Origin: Cephalotrichum gorgonifer
Lineage: Eukaryota; Ascomycota; Sordariomycetes; Microascales; Microascaceae
Length of the DNA stretch: 64,000 bases
Assembly (NCBI GenBank): GCA_900312665.1
Contig: ONZQ02000003.1
Coordinates: forward strand, 1,282,986 to 1,346,985
Direction: 5' to 3'
This document shows, in pieces, positions 10,931-24,770 of this stretch (its first letter is position 1; each line of letters opens with the position of its first letter). The position numbers and the translations under genes were made by a program. A model generated the notes under the pieces. It did no database searches. It was given only the letters and a program-made list of their open reading frames with translations, and had not been told where the DNA came from.

Positions 10931-13545
10931 ATGCCCCCTCAAGATAGCCATCCGCTCCAAAGCCGCTTTCGGCGATACCAGCAGCAACAACATGGCCGTC
11001 ACCAGGACAAGGTCTCTTGCGTCCTTTGTCGCACCCAAATCGATACTGGGCTGGAGAGATATACAGAGCATTTCAAGTCGGTCCATGCTGGCGTGATTGA
11101 GAGCGAACAGCAGTCCGGCCAGGATCCTCTTGACACTGCGAGGAAGTACTACAGACGATCTCAGAACCCTCTAGACGCAGGGTAAGTAATGCCAATTCTC
11201 GTCTCGGGCTGACCCCAGCAAGTCCGGTGTGTGTCCGCCGAGGGGGAGACAATCGAGACAACGGAGCGGTGTAGTTAGCCCTGACCGACCACAGCCCACC
11301 TTTGTCTCCCTTTCCTACGTTGCCATGTTCTACAATTCCGCAGCCCAGAGCCCGCCCCTCCTTCACCTACGCACTCGTATGACGATTCCCTAGGCTGTTA
11401 TGCTAGTTTTGCTGGATGCTGACCAAAGTCTCTCGAACAACTAGACACTCGTCAAAGCCGGACGAAACCTCGTCTCCCGCGCGAAGTAGTAAAGCCACGA
11501 CTGCCCTCGCCCAGCCAGGTGCCGACATACCCTCCACTCCCGCCTCACCCCCTGCCTCGGGAGTGTCCGTCAAGGCTACCGCCCGCGGCACGAGCCCCTC
11601 GTCTCAGGGCAAGACCCAACGCTCCCACGCAAGACGCGCCGCCTCAGCGTCCGACGCCTCCGACTTCGCTCGGCCCCCAAATAATACCAACGCCTCCCTC
11701 TGGACGGGCACGACAAATACCAAGCGCGGCAACAGGGGCAGCGCACCCGCTGGCGGCGCACCGCGCCTACTCCAACACCCACAGTCCCAACAGCAACCCG
11801 GCCCGAAGCGCCACGACGACGCGGAACGCGACGTCACCACAATGCTGCGCCAGCCAGACACGCGGCCTATTAGCCAGCAACAACTCGTCACGGAGGTGAA
11901 GGGCATATATAAGGGCCTCGTCCTCGTCGAATCAAAATGCATAGAAGTGGATGCTGCACAAAGCGCACAAGAAGGAGATGGTGCGGTGGAGCTGAAGAAT
12001 GAGCAGTGGCAGGCCCTTGGCGCACTACATCGCGCCCTGCTACACGAGCATCATGACTTCTTCCTCGCCAGTCAACACCATTCTGCCAGCCCCCCACTCA
12101 AAAGGCTGGCCTCAAAGTATAGCATGCCCGCGCGTATGTGGAGGCATGGCATCCACTCATATCTCGAGCTTCTGAGGCATCGCCTCCCAGAGTCCCGCGA
12201 ACATATGCTTAGCTACATCTATCTCTCCTACGATATGATGGCGCTCTTATATGAAACTGTCCCGAGTTATAAAGAGACGTGGATAGAGTGTTTAGGTGAC
12301 CTTGGGCGGTATCGCATGGCTATCGAGGACGATAATATTCAGGATCGTGAGACTTGGACTGAAGTTTCGCGCCAGTGGTATAAGAAGGCTTCCGACCTGT
12401 CACCAGGCACCGGCCGCCTCTATCACCACCTTGCCATCCTTGCGAGGCCAAACTGGCTCCAGCAGCTGCTATACTACTCTAAATCTCTCTGCGTTCCGAA
12501 TCCCTTCGAGTCCGCGCGCGAGTCGATTCTGACCCTTTTCGACCCCTTGATCAAAGAAGCGGGTCCCCACCCCTACGAGATGCAGCAGCAGCCAATCGAC
12601 CCGCCTTTTGTCCGGTGCCATGCCTGCATGTTCATGCGAACAGGACCGCAGCGGTCCTATGCGGATAAGTTCCTGGCGCTTCTAGATAACCACATCGCAC
12701 GCACTGCCCGCCTATTCCTACAGCCGGCTTATACCATTGGGATAGCTAATTGCTGTGCCTTGGTCGAGTATGGAAGCAAGTCGAATGTCATCCTTCAGGT
12801 TATTGACAAGGCAGATGAGCCCCTGGACCAGGATGAGGAGGATGGGACTGAAGAGGTTGTCCCTGCGGGTTATGCCAGGAGCTCTGCGGAAGGCTCCATT
12901 AGCAGGGAGCCTACAGAGCAGTTTATCCAGGCGCGTGCGCTCACTTGCGAAACCGCCCGGCTCATCCTAAACCGACTGGGCGACCCCAACGTCTGGCCGT
13001 TTGTGCATGTTACCATGGTATTCGTGTATCACCTTACGTTCTTCGATTCAAAGGGGGGCATGGCCCATATCGAACAGGCCTTCCCCTGGACATCATTTGT
13101 CAACCTTCTCAATACGTTGCGAGTTCCCACAGGCCCAGACTCAGGGTCAGGCTCGGGCCACCTCAAATTTGAGTCAGATACGTTCCCGGGCCTCGCCGAA
13201 GGTGGCGGCTCACCTCTCCCAGAGGACTTCATGATGAGAGGTCTGATCTGGACTACGCGATATCATCCGGAGAAGTGGATCGAGGATGCGAAGGTCGATG
13301 ACGAGGACAAGAGCTTTGAGCTCGCGAGCATGGCGGAGCAGAGGAAGGATCGGATCCTGTGGCTAGGGTACCAGATTGCAAAGTGTGAGAGGTGGATATT
13401 GTACGACAAGAAGACCCATACTTTCTCTGTGGCCGGCGAATTTGCAGAGGTAGAGGTAGAGGCGGAGCCCGGGGGGGATGAAGACGTCAAGGGGGAGGTG
13501 ATGGATGTGGACTCGGAGGGATCAGAACAAACCGTGGGTGCGTGA
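10931..13545 (+). CDS. EST1/SMG7-like protein with N-terminal C2H2 finger
   Basis: Two exons, join(10931..11181,11445..13545), 783 residues. Intron donor GGTAAGT at 11181/11182 and acceptor CTAG at 11444 join in phase (NPLDAG to HSSKPDE). Exon 1 holds a single C2H2-like finger: CVLC, 13 residues, then HFKSVH. Exon 2 has a disordered Ser/Pro/Ala linker. It is followed by the helical EST1 14-3-3/TPR region (ESKCIEVDAAQ, WRHGIHSYLELLRHRLPESR, HMLSYIYLSYDMMALLYETV, WYKKASDLSPGTGRLYHHLA, IL-ARPNWLQQLLYYSKSL) and then the Est1 DNA/RNA-binding region (VPNPFESARESILTLFDPLI), ending in an acidic tail. Family members act in telomerase recruitment (Est1) or nonsense-mediated decay (SMG5/6/7). No C-terminal PIN domain is visible, so SMG6 is unlikely. 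An upstream in-frame ATG at 10784 would add 49 unremarkable residues; 10931 is preferred. Confidence 0.82.
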
Positions 13546-16353
13546 TTGTCCTCCTCGCACAAGGTGAGAGAAGATATGGGCCCGGCTGGTTGCAACTGGG
13601 CTCGTGGCTCGAATCATCTCGCCCCTGCGCAGTCGTCCCCCCCATGTGTGGAACGAGGTTTCTATATGTGGCCAGGGTTCCTTGGGTGCTCGGGACGCTC
13701 TTCTCTGCTTCGGGCGCCTCCTCAAGTCACTATCTCAACCCTGAATTGGTAGGTTACAGAGGGATCCAGAGTCCATTGGAGTTTTGTCGCCGCTGCTAAC
13801 TCACAGTTCTAGCATATTATTCGGGGTATCCCCTGTGGAATTATAGACTGGAGTATTTGCAACTTCTTGCTCAAGTTTTTACAACTACGTCTACATGTAT
13901 GTTGCGTCGCTCCGTTGCTCGCGGAGGTTAAGCATGGGAGGGGGGGTGTAGGCTTGGGTGGGAGGACTTTTACTATTTTGTCTTGGACCGTTCTTTCTTG
14001 TCGGGATATAGTCTCTATACTCCGTACTCGAGAATGTTAAACCGCGGTTTTCTAGAGTTGCATTGTTTGTTGACTGTTGCTTGACAACTCGGGCGGTTCC
14101 TAAGCGCCGTCCTCATCCAATCCGGGCCAGTGCTGGGGGATGGTTTATTTTCTTGGCGTTGTTCGTTCCCGTTCCTGTTCTTGTACAGGTGCTCATCCTT
14201 TTCCAGTTCTGTCCCTACCGCTACGACGCACAGTTGCTTAGGGGGGGTTATCTTTTACTACCTAGGCGGGCGTTGAGCAGGCTATCTAAAGTCGAGATAT
14301 TGGCCAAACCTCACCCATTCGGCCCCTAATCCCCCCTTCTATCTCTCTCTTTCCCCTCTCCCCCCCCCCTTCTCCTTTCTGCTCTCTCCCCTTCCCCCCT
14401 CTCCCTCCTCTTCCTAGCCCCTTCCCTTTCGGTATGCCGCCCTTTTGCAGCCCTGTTTTGGCTAGTGGAAAAAAAGAAAGGAAAAAGAACAAGAAAAAAA
14501 GGCTTCTATCGATCATCGGCGATCGCGGGAGCTTTTTCTCTTCTTGTTTTTTCCCTCTAGGCAACCAGGTTTTGGGTCTCACTAATGCGGGGGGCGACAG
14601 CCTCACTTTCGTTGCAGTCGATCATCCTGGACCATACGCCTGTTTTTCCTTCCCCCTCCACCTTTCTCCGGGATTTACCCCTCCTTTCTCTTCTCGTTGA
14701 TTGATCACCTTTCTTTCTTCTCCACCGGCACTTGATGCCTGGCTGCCTTGCTCCAGGGCACTATTATTTCGGCCTTTCTCGACCTTGATGCCTGGAGAAG
14801 GGAGGGGAGGAGCCGCATGGGGGAAGAGAGTCGGGGCTGAGGAGATCTCCAGGCTGTTTGCCTTAACGCCGTCCCCGTCTTAGAGAATTGCCGCCAGGCT
14901 GCGGCGAGGTTTGGGGTGGGTTGCCATGGGCTCACCCGGGCCATTAGTCGGCCTGGAGACCGGCTTTGGCGCCCGCAAACCATAGTTAGGAAATCAAGTT
15001 CCTACACAAGCTCTACATTTTTCTGGGCCTCCGGTCGCATGCATGCAACGAGTGTTGTCTGTGCATATGTGGGCGGGTTCCACGCATCCATCTCTTCCAG
15101 CTGGCTGCAGGGAAGGAAATGCCCTCCTGCACCTTGGTAAAGCGGGAGGCCGATCCGCCCCTTTTGCTTCTCCCCGGCCGACCCGCCCCGGACGGAAGGC
15201 AGCTCCGGCTGCACATTTACAAAGTGCGGCCTCTCACCCACCACCTCCTGATTTTCGGACCAACGAGTGTTCAATCAGAGAAAGACATGTGCCCCGGTGA
15301 TGAATGCCGGTCAACCAAACGTGGGGGGCCTGTGAGATCCACGGGGTCTCCCCCTTTCCCTCGTCTTACAGGCAAGAAGTCCCTGGTTGCCTTTTTTTTC
15401 ACCGTCCGCCTCATCATTCAACGACCACTCACACACCCCTCTCCGTGACGCCTCTACTAATCTCGCCCTACTTTTGGAGAAAACTAAAAAAACAAGAAAA
15501 GGAAGGGGCTGGGAAATGAATTGAGAGCCATCCGTATTGTTTATCTTCAAAAGGCAATAATCCTCCATTATCGGCGTATTGCTTGTCGCTTCCCTGGTCC
15601 TACTGTTAACCCTTACTTTAGAGACCCAAATTTAGATGAGCAACATGTCATGGGCCAATGATATTTAAAATGCGACACGACAACAAAAAGGTGAATCAAG
15701 GCGTCCAGCGCGGGGGCGGGGACCACGGGGCGGGGACACCAGTCGGTGACGCCTTTTCTTTTGGCGTATTGGTCCGGGGTGTGGTTTGGTCGCCTTGTGG
15801 GGCGGGCGCCTGGTTACGTGCGTGTTTCGGTGCTGGTGCCTAAAATCGCGCATGTGATTCGTTTATGAGCCCTCACTCGGGCTGCCGGAGACACATCTCT
15901 TTGCGTTGCGGCGTCCGCGCTTCCGCTTCCCTGCGTGGACAAGTTGCCCTGCATGACAGATAGCCAGGCAACCCTTGGATGTGCCGAGACCGGTCCTGTA
16001 ACCAGCCGCGGATGTGCCTTCCTGTGTAATCATCGTGTACTCGTAGAATTGTAGAAGTAGTTACACGTACATAGTATTGGCGAGACTCCTCCTACAGGGA
16101 TAAAGGCTGTTTTCAACCCTTACATAAAATAAAGGACGCCTTGCGCGGAATATGGTATGGAATGTACATTATATACAAAGTAAGGAGTAAACTTTGTCTG
16201 TCCAGACAAGAGATGGGCATGAAGTAGTGCCGGGATCAAGGACCGGCCTCAACAGCTGACTGTCAATTTTGGGAACCACGCGCCCCGGGAACCACACCGA
16301 GAGAGCGAGCGAACCCCCCCTCGTTCGACCTGTAGTCCACTCGTAGTCCTATC
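13546..16353. other. 2.8 kb intergenic region between converging genes
   Basis: No supported gene. It includes the 3' flanks of the EST1-like gene and of the Mgr3-like gene. A nearly pure pyrimidine tract occupies about 14330-14415, and an A/G-rich stretch about 14467-14503. The remaining open frames (14063-14329, 15002-15274, 15119-15448) lack codon bias and recognisable motifs. A long UTR or a non-coding transcript cannot be excluded. Confidence 0.45.
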
Positions 16354-18003
16354 CTACACCTTGAAGAGCGCCGTCAAGAAGTTCTCTTGCGGCGTAGTCT
16401 CCTCCAGCAGCCCCCTGGTCCTCCGTATCCTCTCCCTCACCACCCCCTCCTCCGCCACCCACCTGCCCCCCTCCGCCTCCTCTTCCTTGGCCTTCGACCA
16501 CAGCGCGAAGCGCGAGCCCGCCTTCTTCTCCTTTTCCGCCTCCTTCCTCGCCGCCTCCTCCTGCGCCAGCTTCGCCGCCATGGTGCTCCAGTTGTACAGA
16601 CCCGTGCTCAGACACTCCTTGCACGTCTTCCGCGCCGCGTCCGCCCCCTTCTCGTCGATGACATCGCGGAGCTGCTCCTCCGCCCCGTCGACCGCCTCGC
16701 GCGTCCACGCAATCCCGCCCTCCTGGTCGCGCGTCGCGAAGAGGATCTCGCCTATGTAGAGCCCCAGCCCGGCCTCCTCGCAGAGCTCCTGCGGGTCCCG
16801 CCAGGGCGGTGAGGTGCCGTCGGGGGGAGGTGGCGGGTAGGCCGGCGGCTGGATGAACTTGAGTATCGTCTGGTAGAGCGACGGGCGCGAGATGGACCGC
16901 TTAGAGGGTGGTGGGTGGTCGGGGAGGTTGCGCCGGGCCTTGAGGACCGACGCGAAGATGGGGAGGGCGGCGGAGACGTCGCCGGCGGAGGCCATGTGCG
17001 TGGCGAAGGCCGTCAGGGCCGTGATGAGGTTTGCCGATGGGTTACCGGCCTTCTCGTCCAGGGCGAGGGTCTCTGGGTCGTAGGGGAGAGGTTCCGGTAG
17101 GTCCTCTGTCGCGATAGCCAGCGCCCACCTGTACATGCTCTCGGCGGCATCTGGCATCTTCTTGAAGTCCATGAATGACGCGTAGGCGAGCGCTGCATCC
17201 ATCTTCTGCTTCGAGTTGAAGCCCTTGGTCGTCAGTATCCGTAGATACCAATTCTCGGCTGGCTCGTAGGCCGGCTCGCAGTCCTCTTCCTTCGGCGCGC
17301 TCGGCGCGCCCAGCGGAATGGGCTTGGGGTGTGGATTCGACGGGCCGAGCACCATATCGGCGGGGAAGACGTAACGGCGGATCTTATCAACGACGTGGCC
17401 ATCCAGCTGCTCGGCCGCCCTCGCGGTGAGCATCAGAGTCTCATAGTACCCGCGCCTCCACTCCTCGCTCTTCGCCGTGATGTCTAGTCCCAGCTTGCCG
17501 ACCCCGTCGATGTATACTGACCCTTCCACGAGCTCCTTGACGTCCGCGCCGTCAACATTGGGGTCCTCGAGCCGCCTTAGCGTCTTCAGGGCCGTGTCGA
17601 TTACCCTGACCCAGTCTACCCGCAGCAGCTCGGGGCGGTTGGGCTCCTGTATCGCGCCGCGGAAGTACACCCTCGTGAGGAACGACCACTCGTGCGGCGA
17701 CGGGAACTTGCGCTCCAGGACCTCCTGGTTGACCGACCAGTAGATTACGAGGACGCCGAGTATGACACCCCATAGGACGAATGTGTAACGGAAGCCGAGG
17801 AGCACCTCGTGCTTGATCCACTTCTTTGTTTCTGTCGTGAGGTAGCGGGCTTGCACGGGTTTCTTGGAGGGCGTTGAGAGGAATGGGAGCTGCGGTCTCG
17901 AGTTTGGCGTGTATGTTATGTGGTGGATGAATGTACGGCTTGCCATAGGCGAGCGCGACGCCCGCTGGGCGAGTAGCCGGCGGATAATCTTTTGTTGTAG
18001 CAT
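16354..18003 (-). CDS. Mitochondrial TPR protein, probable Mgr3-like i-AAA protease adaptor
   Basis: Single exon, 549 residues from the ATG at 18003. The N-terminus is rich in Arg/Ser/Gln without acidic residues (MLQQKIIRRLLAQRASRSPM), as in a mitochondrial presequence. One membrane helix follows at about residues 73-91 (YTFVLWGVILGVLVIYWSV). Then comes a long helical domain with TPR-like pairs (MDAALAYASFMDFKKMPDAA, ESMYRWALAIATEDLPEPL, LITALTAFATHMASAGDVSA) and a charged C-terminus with AWTREAVDGAEEQLRD. This layout fits Mgr3, the inner-membrane TPR adaptor that brings substrates to the Yme1 i-AAA protease. The assignment rests on architecture, not on a diagnostic motif. An in-frame ATG at 18105 would add 34 Pro-rich residues and is considered less likely. 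It diverges from the Tcd gene. Confidence 0.7.
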   Translation of the reverse strand: MLQQKIIRRLLAQRASRSPMASRTFIHHITYTPNSRPQLPFLSTPSKKPVQARYLTTETKKWIKHEVLLGFRYTFVLWGVILGVLVIYWSVNQEVLERKFPSPHEWSFLTRVYFRGAIQEPNRPELLRVDWVRVIDTALKTLRRLEDPNVDGADVKELVEGSVYIDGVGKLGLDITAKSEEWRRGYYETLMLTARAAEQLDGHVVDKIRRYVFPADMVLGPSNPHPKPIPLGAPSAPKEEDCEPAYEPAENWYLRILTTKGFNSKQKMDAALAYASFMDFKKMPDAAESMYRWALAIATEDLPEPLPYDPETLALDEKAGNPSANLITALTAFATHMASAGDVSAALPIFASVLKARRNLPDHPPPSKRSISRPSLYQTILKFIQPPAYPPPPPDGTSPPWRDPQELCEEAGLGLYIGEILFATRDQEGGIAWTREAVDGAEEQLRDVIDEKGADAARKTCKECLSTGLYNWSTMAAKLAQEEAARKEAEKEKKAGSRFALWSKAKEEEAEGGRWVAEEGVVRERIRRTRGLLEETTPQENFLTALFKV

Positions 18004-18518
18004 CTTGGGGTGTGGAAGAAGAAGCGCTTCGTGTCTTGGTGCTTTGGTGGGCAGCTGTCTAGAGGGCGTGGGCCGCGCCCATGGCGGTGGCCTCTGTGCA
18101 GGCAATAGGGGTGTAGAGATTGAGGGTTGAGCACTGGAGTATACGGTTTTAGTCGAGCTAGGGGAGGGTATCGATTTGGAATTGGAGGTTGCGGTCGTGG
18201 TTAGTCGCTTTTGAGAAAACTGGTGATGTGCTCAAGACTCGCACAAACGATGGAAGGCTTTGAGTGGTCGACAAATTCGCGATCTGACTAAGCAGAGCCA
18301 ATGTCAAAATCTTGCCATCGCGAATCGCACCCAGTTTAGTGACGCGAGTTACAAGGGCGGTAGGCGGCAGAACTTACAAATTCCTGCCTTTGTTTATATC
18401 AGAGGTACTCTATTTTACATGGGCCCTCGGAAGGCGTTTGATATTTTATTACTTGTGACCTAGCTGTTTCGGGGGAAACGAACGCCACACAACCCTCACC
18501 ACCAGACCAGCTTTCATC
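18004..18518. promoter_or_regulatory. Divergent promoter region between two mitochondrial-protein genes
   Basis: This 515-base region separates the Mgr3-like (-) and Tcd-like (+) starts. It is AT-richer at 18370-18460. Nothing else was recognised. Both flanking products are predicted mitochondrial membrane proteins, so co-expression is possible but not shown. Confidence 0.4.
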
Positions 18519-20218
18519 ATGAGCCCAGTCCTGTGGGACCTCATCTCAAGCCCGCGCTTCCAACTGGCGGCAACGGTGGTAGCGTCCGGGGTAACAGTTG
18601 CGGGCCTCATACTTGGCTACCAGGCCTTCGAGCAGGAAGAGCGACTTTCGGAGCTGAAGAACTCCATACCCTCCTTGGAGGACCATCATCTCAAGGTGGG
18701 CTGCCATTCAAGCCTCATCGACCCACCCTCTTCCCATATTTTTTCTCGCTCTCTCTTTTTATTGTACTGACAAAGGAGTACAGATAAACGGGCTTGGTGC
18801 GTCCTCTCGACACATAGACAAAGAGGACCTCCGGAATGAGGCGCTGGCTAGGAGGGCCCAGGCCGGCGACTTCGACGACGAGCTCATCCTCGAGCAGCTA
18901 GCCCGCAACCGCGTCTTCCTCACCGACGAGGGCCTCGCCAAGCTCCGGGACGCCTTCGTCATCGTCGTCGGTGTCGGCGGCGTCGGGTCCCACTGCACCG
19001 CCGCCCTGGCCCGCTCCGGCGTCTCGAGGATACGGCTCGTCGACTTCGACCAGGTGACGCTCAGCTCGCTGAACCGCCACGCCGTCGCGACGCTGGCCGA
19101 CGTCGGGATGCCCAAGGTCCAGTGCATGTACCGCCGCATGATCGCCATCACCCCGTGGGTAAAGTTCGACCTGAAGAAGGACAAGTTCGACATCGACGTC
19201 GCCGAGGAGATGCTGTCTCCCTGGGCCGAGGATGGCAGGCAGCCGGACTTTGTCGTCGACGCCATCGACAACATCGACACAAAGGTTGAGCTGCTCAAGT
19301 TCTGCCACGACCGGGGTCTTCCCGTGATCTCCTCGGCGGGGTCGGGATGTAAGAGTGATCCAACGAGGATCATGGTCGGCGACATCTCCGCAACGACGGA
19401 GGATCCCCTCTCGCGCGTGACCCGGCGCAAGCTAAAGCGCCTAGGCGTCCACACCGGAATCCCGGTAGTCTACTCCGTTGAGAGGTCCGGCGAGGGCAAG
19501 GCGGAACTCATTCCGCTCTCCGAGGAGGAATACCAGAAGGGATGCGTGGGTGAGCTCAGCGCCCTGCCTAACTTTAGGGCCAGGATATTACCCGTCCTGG
19601 GGACGATGCCGGCCGTGTTCGGATACACCCTTGCCAACCACATAATCCTGACGATTAGCGGTATGCCTCTCCTTAAGATGCCCCCCCATCCCCCACCCCC
19701 CTGGGCCCCTGAACCCTTACTAACGAACCCCCCCAAAAGGCTACCCCATCTATTACCCGACCGTGAAAACCAGAGGCAAGCTCTACGACAGTGCCCTGTC
19801 ATACCTCCAGGGTGCCGAGGAGAGGCTGGTCAAGGACATTGAGTCTGGGGACCCCCACGCCAACGTCGGCCTGAAGCTGCCCATCTCCTCCAGCGACGTT
19901 ACGTACCTCATCGAGGAGGTCTACAAGGGCAAGAGCATCATTACCGGCGTGCCCACTAAGCTCGTCCTTATTAGATGGCGGCGCCCCGAGGGCACCACGA
20001 TGAGGAGGATCGGGAGCGGGGCCGTGGAGCAGAAGTCGGCGGAGCTGAGGCTGAGGGATCTCGTGTGCATGACGAAGGAGGAGGCGATACAGCACGCCGA
20101 GAAGGTGTTGATGAAGAAGCAACCGTTGGAGGAAGTGTATGATAAGGAGGTGATTGCGAACGTGGAGGCCCGGTTGGCCGAGGCCGAGGCAGCGGAGAAA
20201 TACCTCAGTGCAGCATAA
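18519..20218 (+). CDS. tRNA N6-threonylcarbamoyladenosine dehydratase (Tcd1/Tcd2, E1-like)
   Basis: Three exons, join(18519..18695,18784..19660,19740..20218), 510 residues. Exon 1 encodes an N-terminal membrane anchor (QLAATVVASGVTVAGLILGY, residues about 15-34), as in yeast Tcd1/2 of the mitochondrial outer membrane. Exon 2 carries the ThiF/E1 nucleotide-binding core: FVIVVGVGGVGSH (GxGxxG near residue 122), ALARSGVSRIRLVDFDQVTL, SSLNRHAVA, then DFVVDAIDNIDTKVELLKFC and ISSAGSGCKSDPTRI. Exon 3 starts GYPIYYPTVKTRGKLY and has the fungal C-terminal extension (DLVCMTKEEAIQHAEKVL). Introns are 88 and 79 bp; the second has a CTAAC branch site near 19720. The enzyme uses ATP to cyclise t6A37 of ANN-decoding tRNAs into ct6A. 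The stop is 233 bases from that of the converging RNA cyclase gene. Confidence 0.93.
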
Positions 20219-20451
20219 AGGACTAGGTGTGCTAGGATATCCTACGCGCGCGGGTAGCAAGAAAGATATATCAATCGGCTTCTCTGGCGACATCTACCAA
20301 CTTGGGCGAGTCGCTTTCTTCCGTACTGGCTGGAGCAATAGTGTTATCCCCCTATCTGCTCTAATGGGGATCGAACAGCAAGGTTTTATTACACTAGTTA
20401 GTTCGTGACGACCTTTGTAGCATCCACGCTGTGAACCCCTCCCTATCCCCC

Positions 20452-24323
<3,872 letters not shown>

Positions 24324-24770
24324 TTACTCGTCGAGGTTCACCGTCATGGAGTCCTCAGATGTATCCGAGCGGGCGGGACTATGGCTACCCTCTGTGTGCC
24401 AGGGGATGGTGCGTTCAACCCGCGGAACCCAGCCGCCACTCTGAGCGACCTGGACCTGGTGATCGGTCCCGTACATGGACTCCGGATTTGACTTGATGGA
24501 AGACGTGTGGTCATGAGATGCGACACCCGCGCACTCTTCCCCGAGAGGGGTAGCCTGAGGCTCGGTTTGAGCATCACGGGCGTCCGGGGCGTGGGAGGAC
24601 GACAGAGGAGTGGCCATCTTTTGTTCGGTCTGGGCGACATGGTCAAGCTCGGACAGCTCGGTGTCGGCGTCTTTTGGCGGGATGGGGCTCTGGAAACCCA
24701 TCCTTGCGTGGAACAGAATCTCAGGGTTTTGTTTATGCCGAATATGTTCTTGATGGGGGCCTGCGAACAC
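24324..24770 (-). CDS. Isolated coding-like 3' exon, unknown protein
   Basis: A minus-strand frame of about 148 residues has clear coding-like composition (many GAC, GCC, ACC, CAG codons). It reads as a hydrophilic tail: EILFHARMGFQSPIPPKDAD, TELSELDHVAQTEQ, ending in DTSEDSMTVNLDE and TAA. The frame stays open upstream to a plausible acceptor (TTTTCCAG near 24794), and a GTAAGT donor stands further upstream at about 24944. The exon before that donor, however, does not join in the same phase. Polar, His/Glu/Asp-rich tails like this are common at the cytosolic end of fungal membrane proteins, but no membrane segments were found upstream. It may be a truncated or mis-spliced gene. The function is unknown, and the listed start is only the first ATG in frame. 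Confidence 0.35.
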   Translation of the reverse strand: MFAGPHQEHIRHKQNPEILFHARMGFQSPIPPKDADTELSELDHVAQTEQKMATPLSSSHAPDARDAQTEPQATPLGEECAGVASHDHTSSIKSNPESMYGTDHQVQVAQSGGWVPRVERTIPWHTEGSHSPARSDTSEDSMTVNLDE

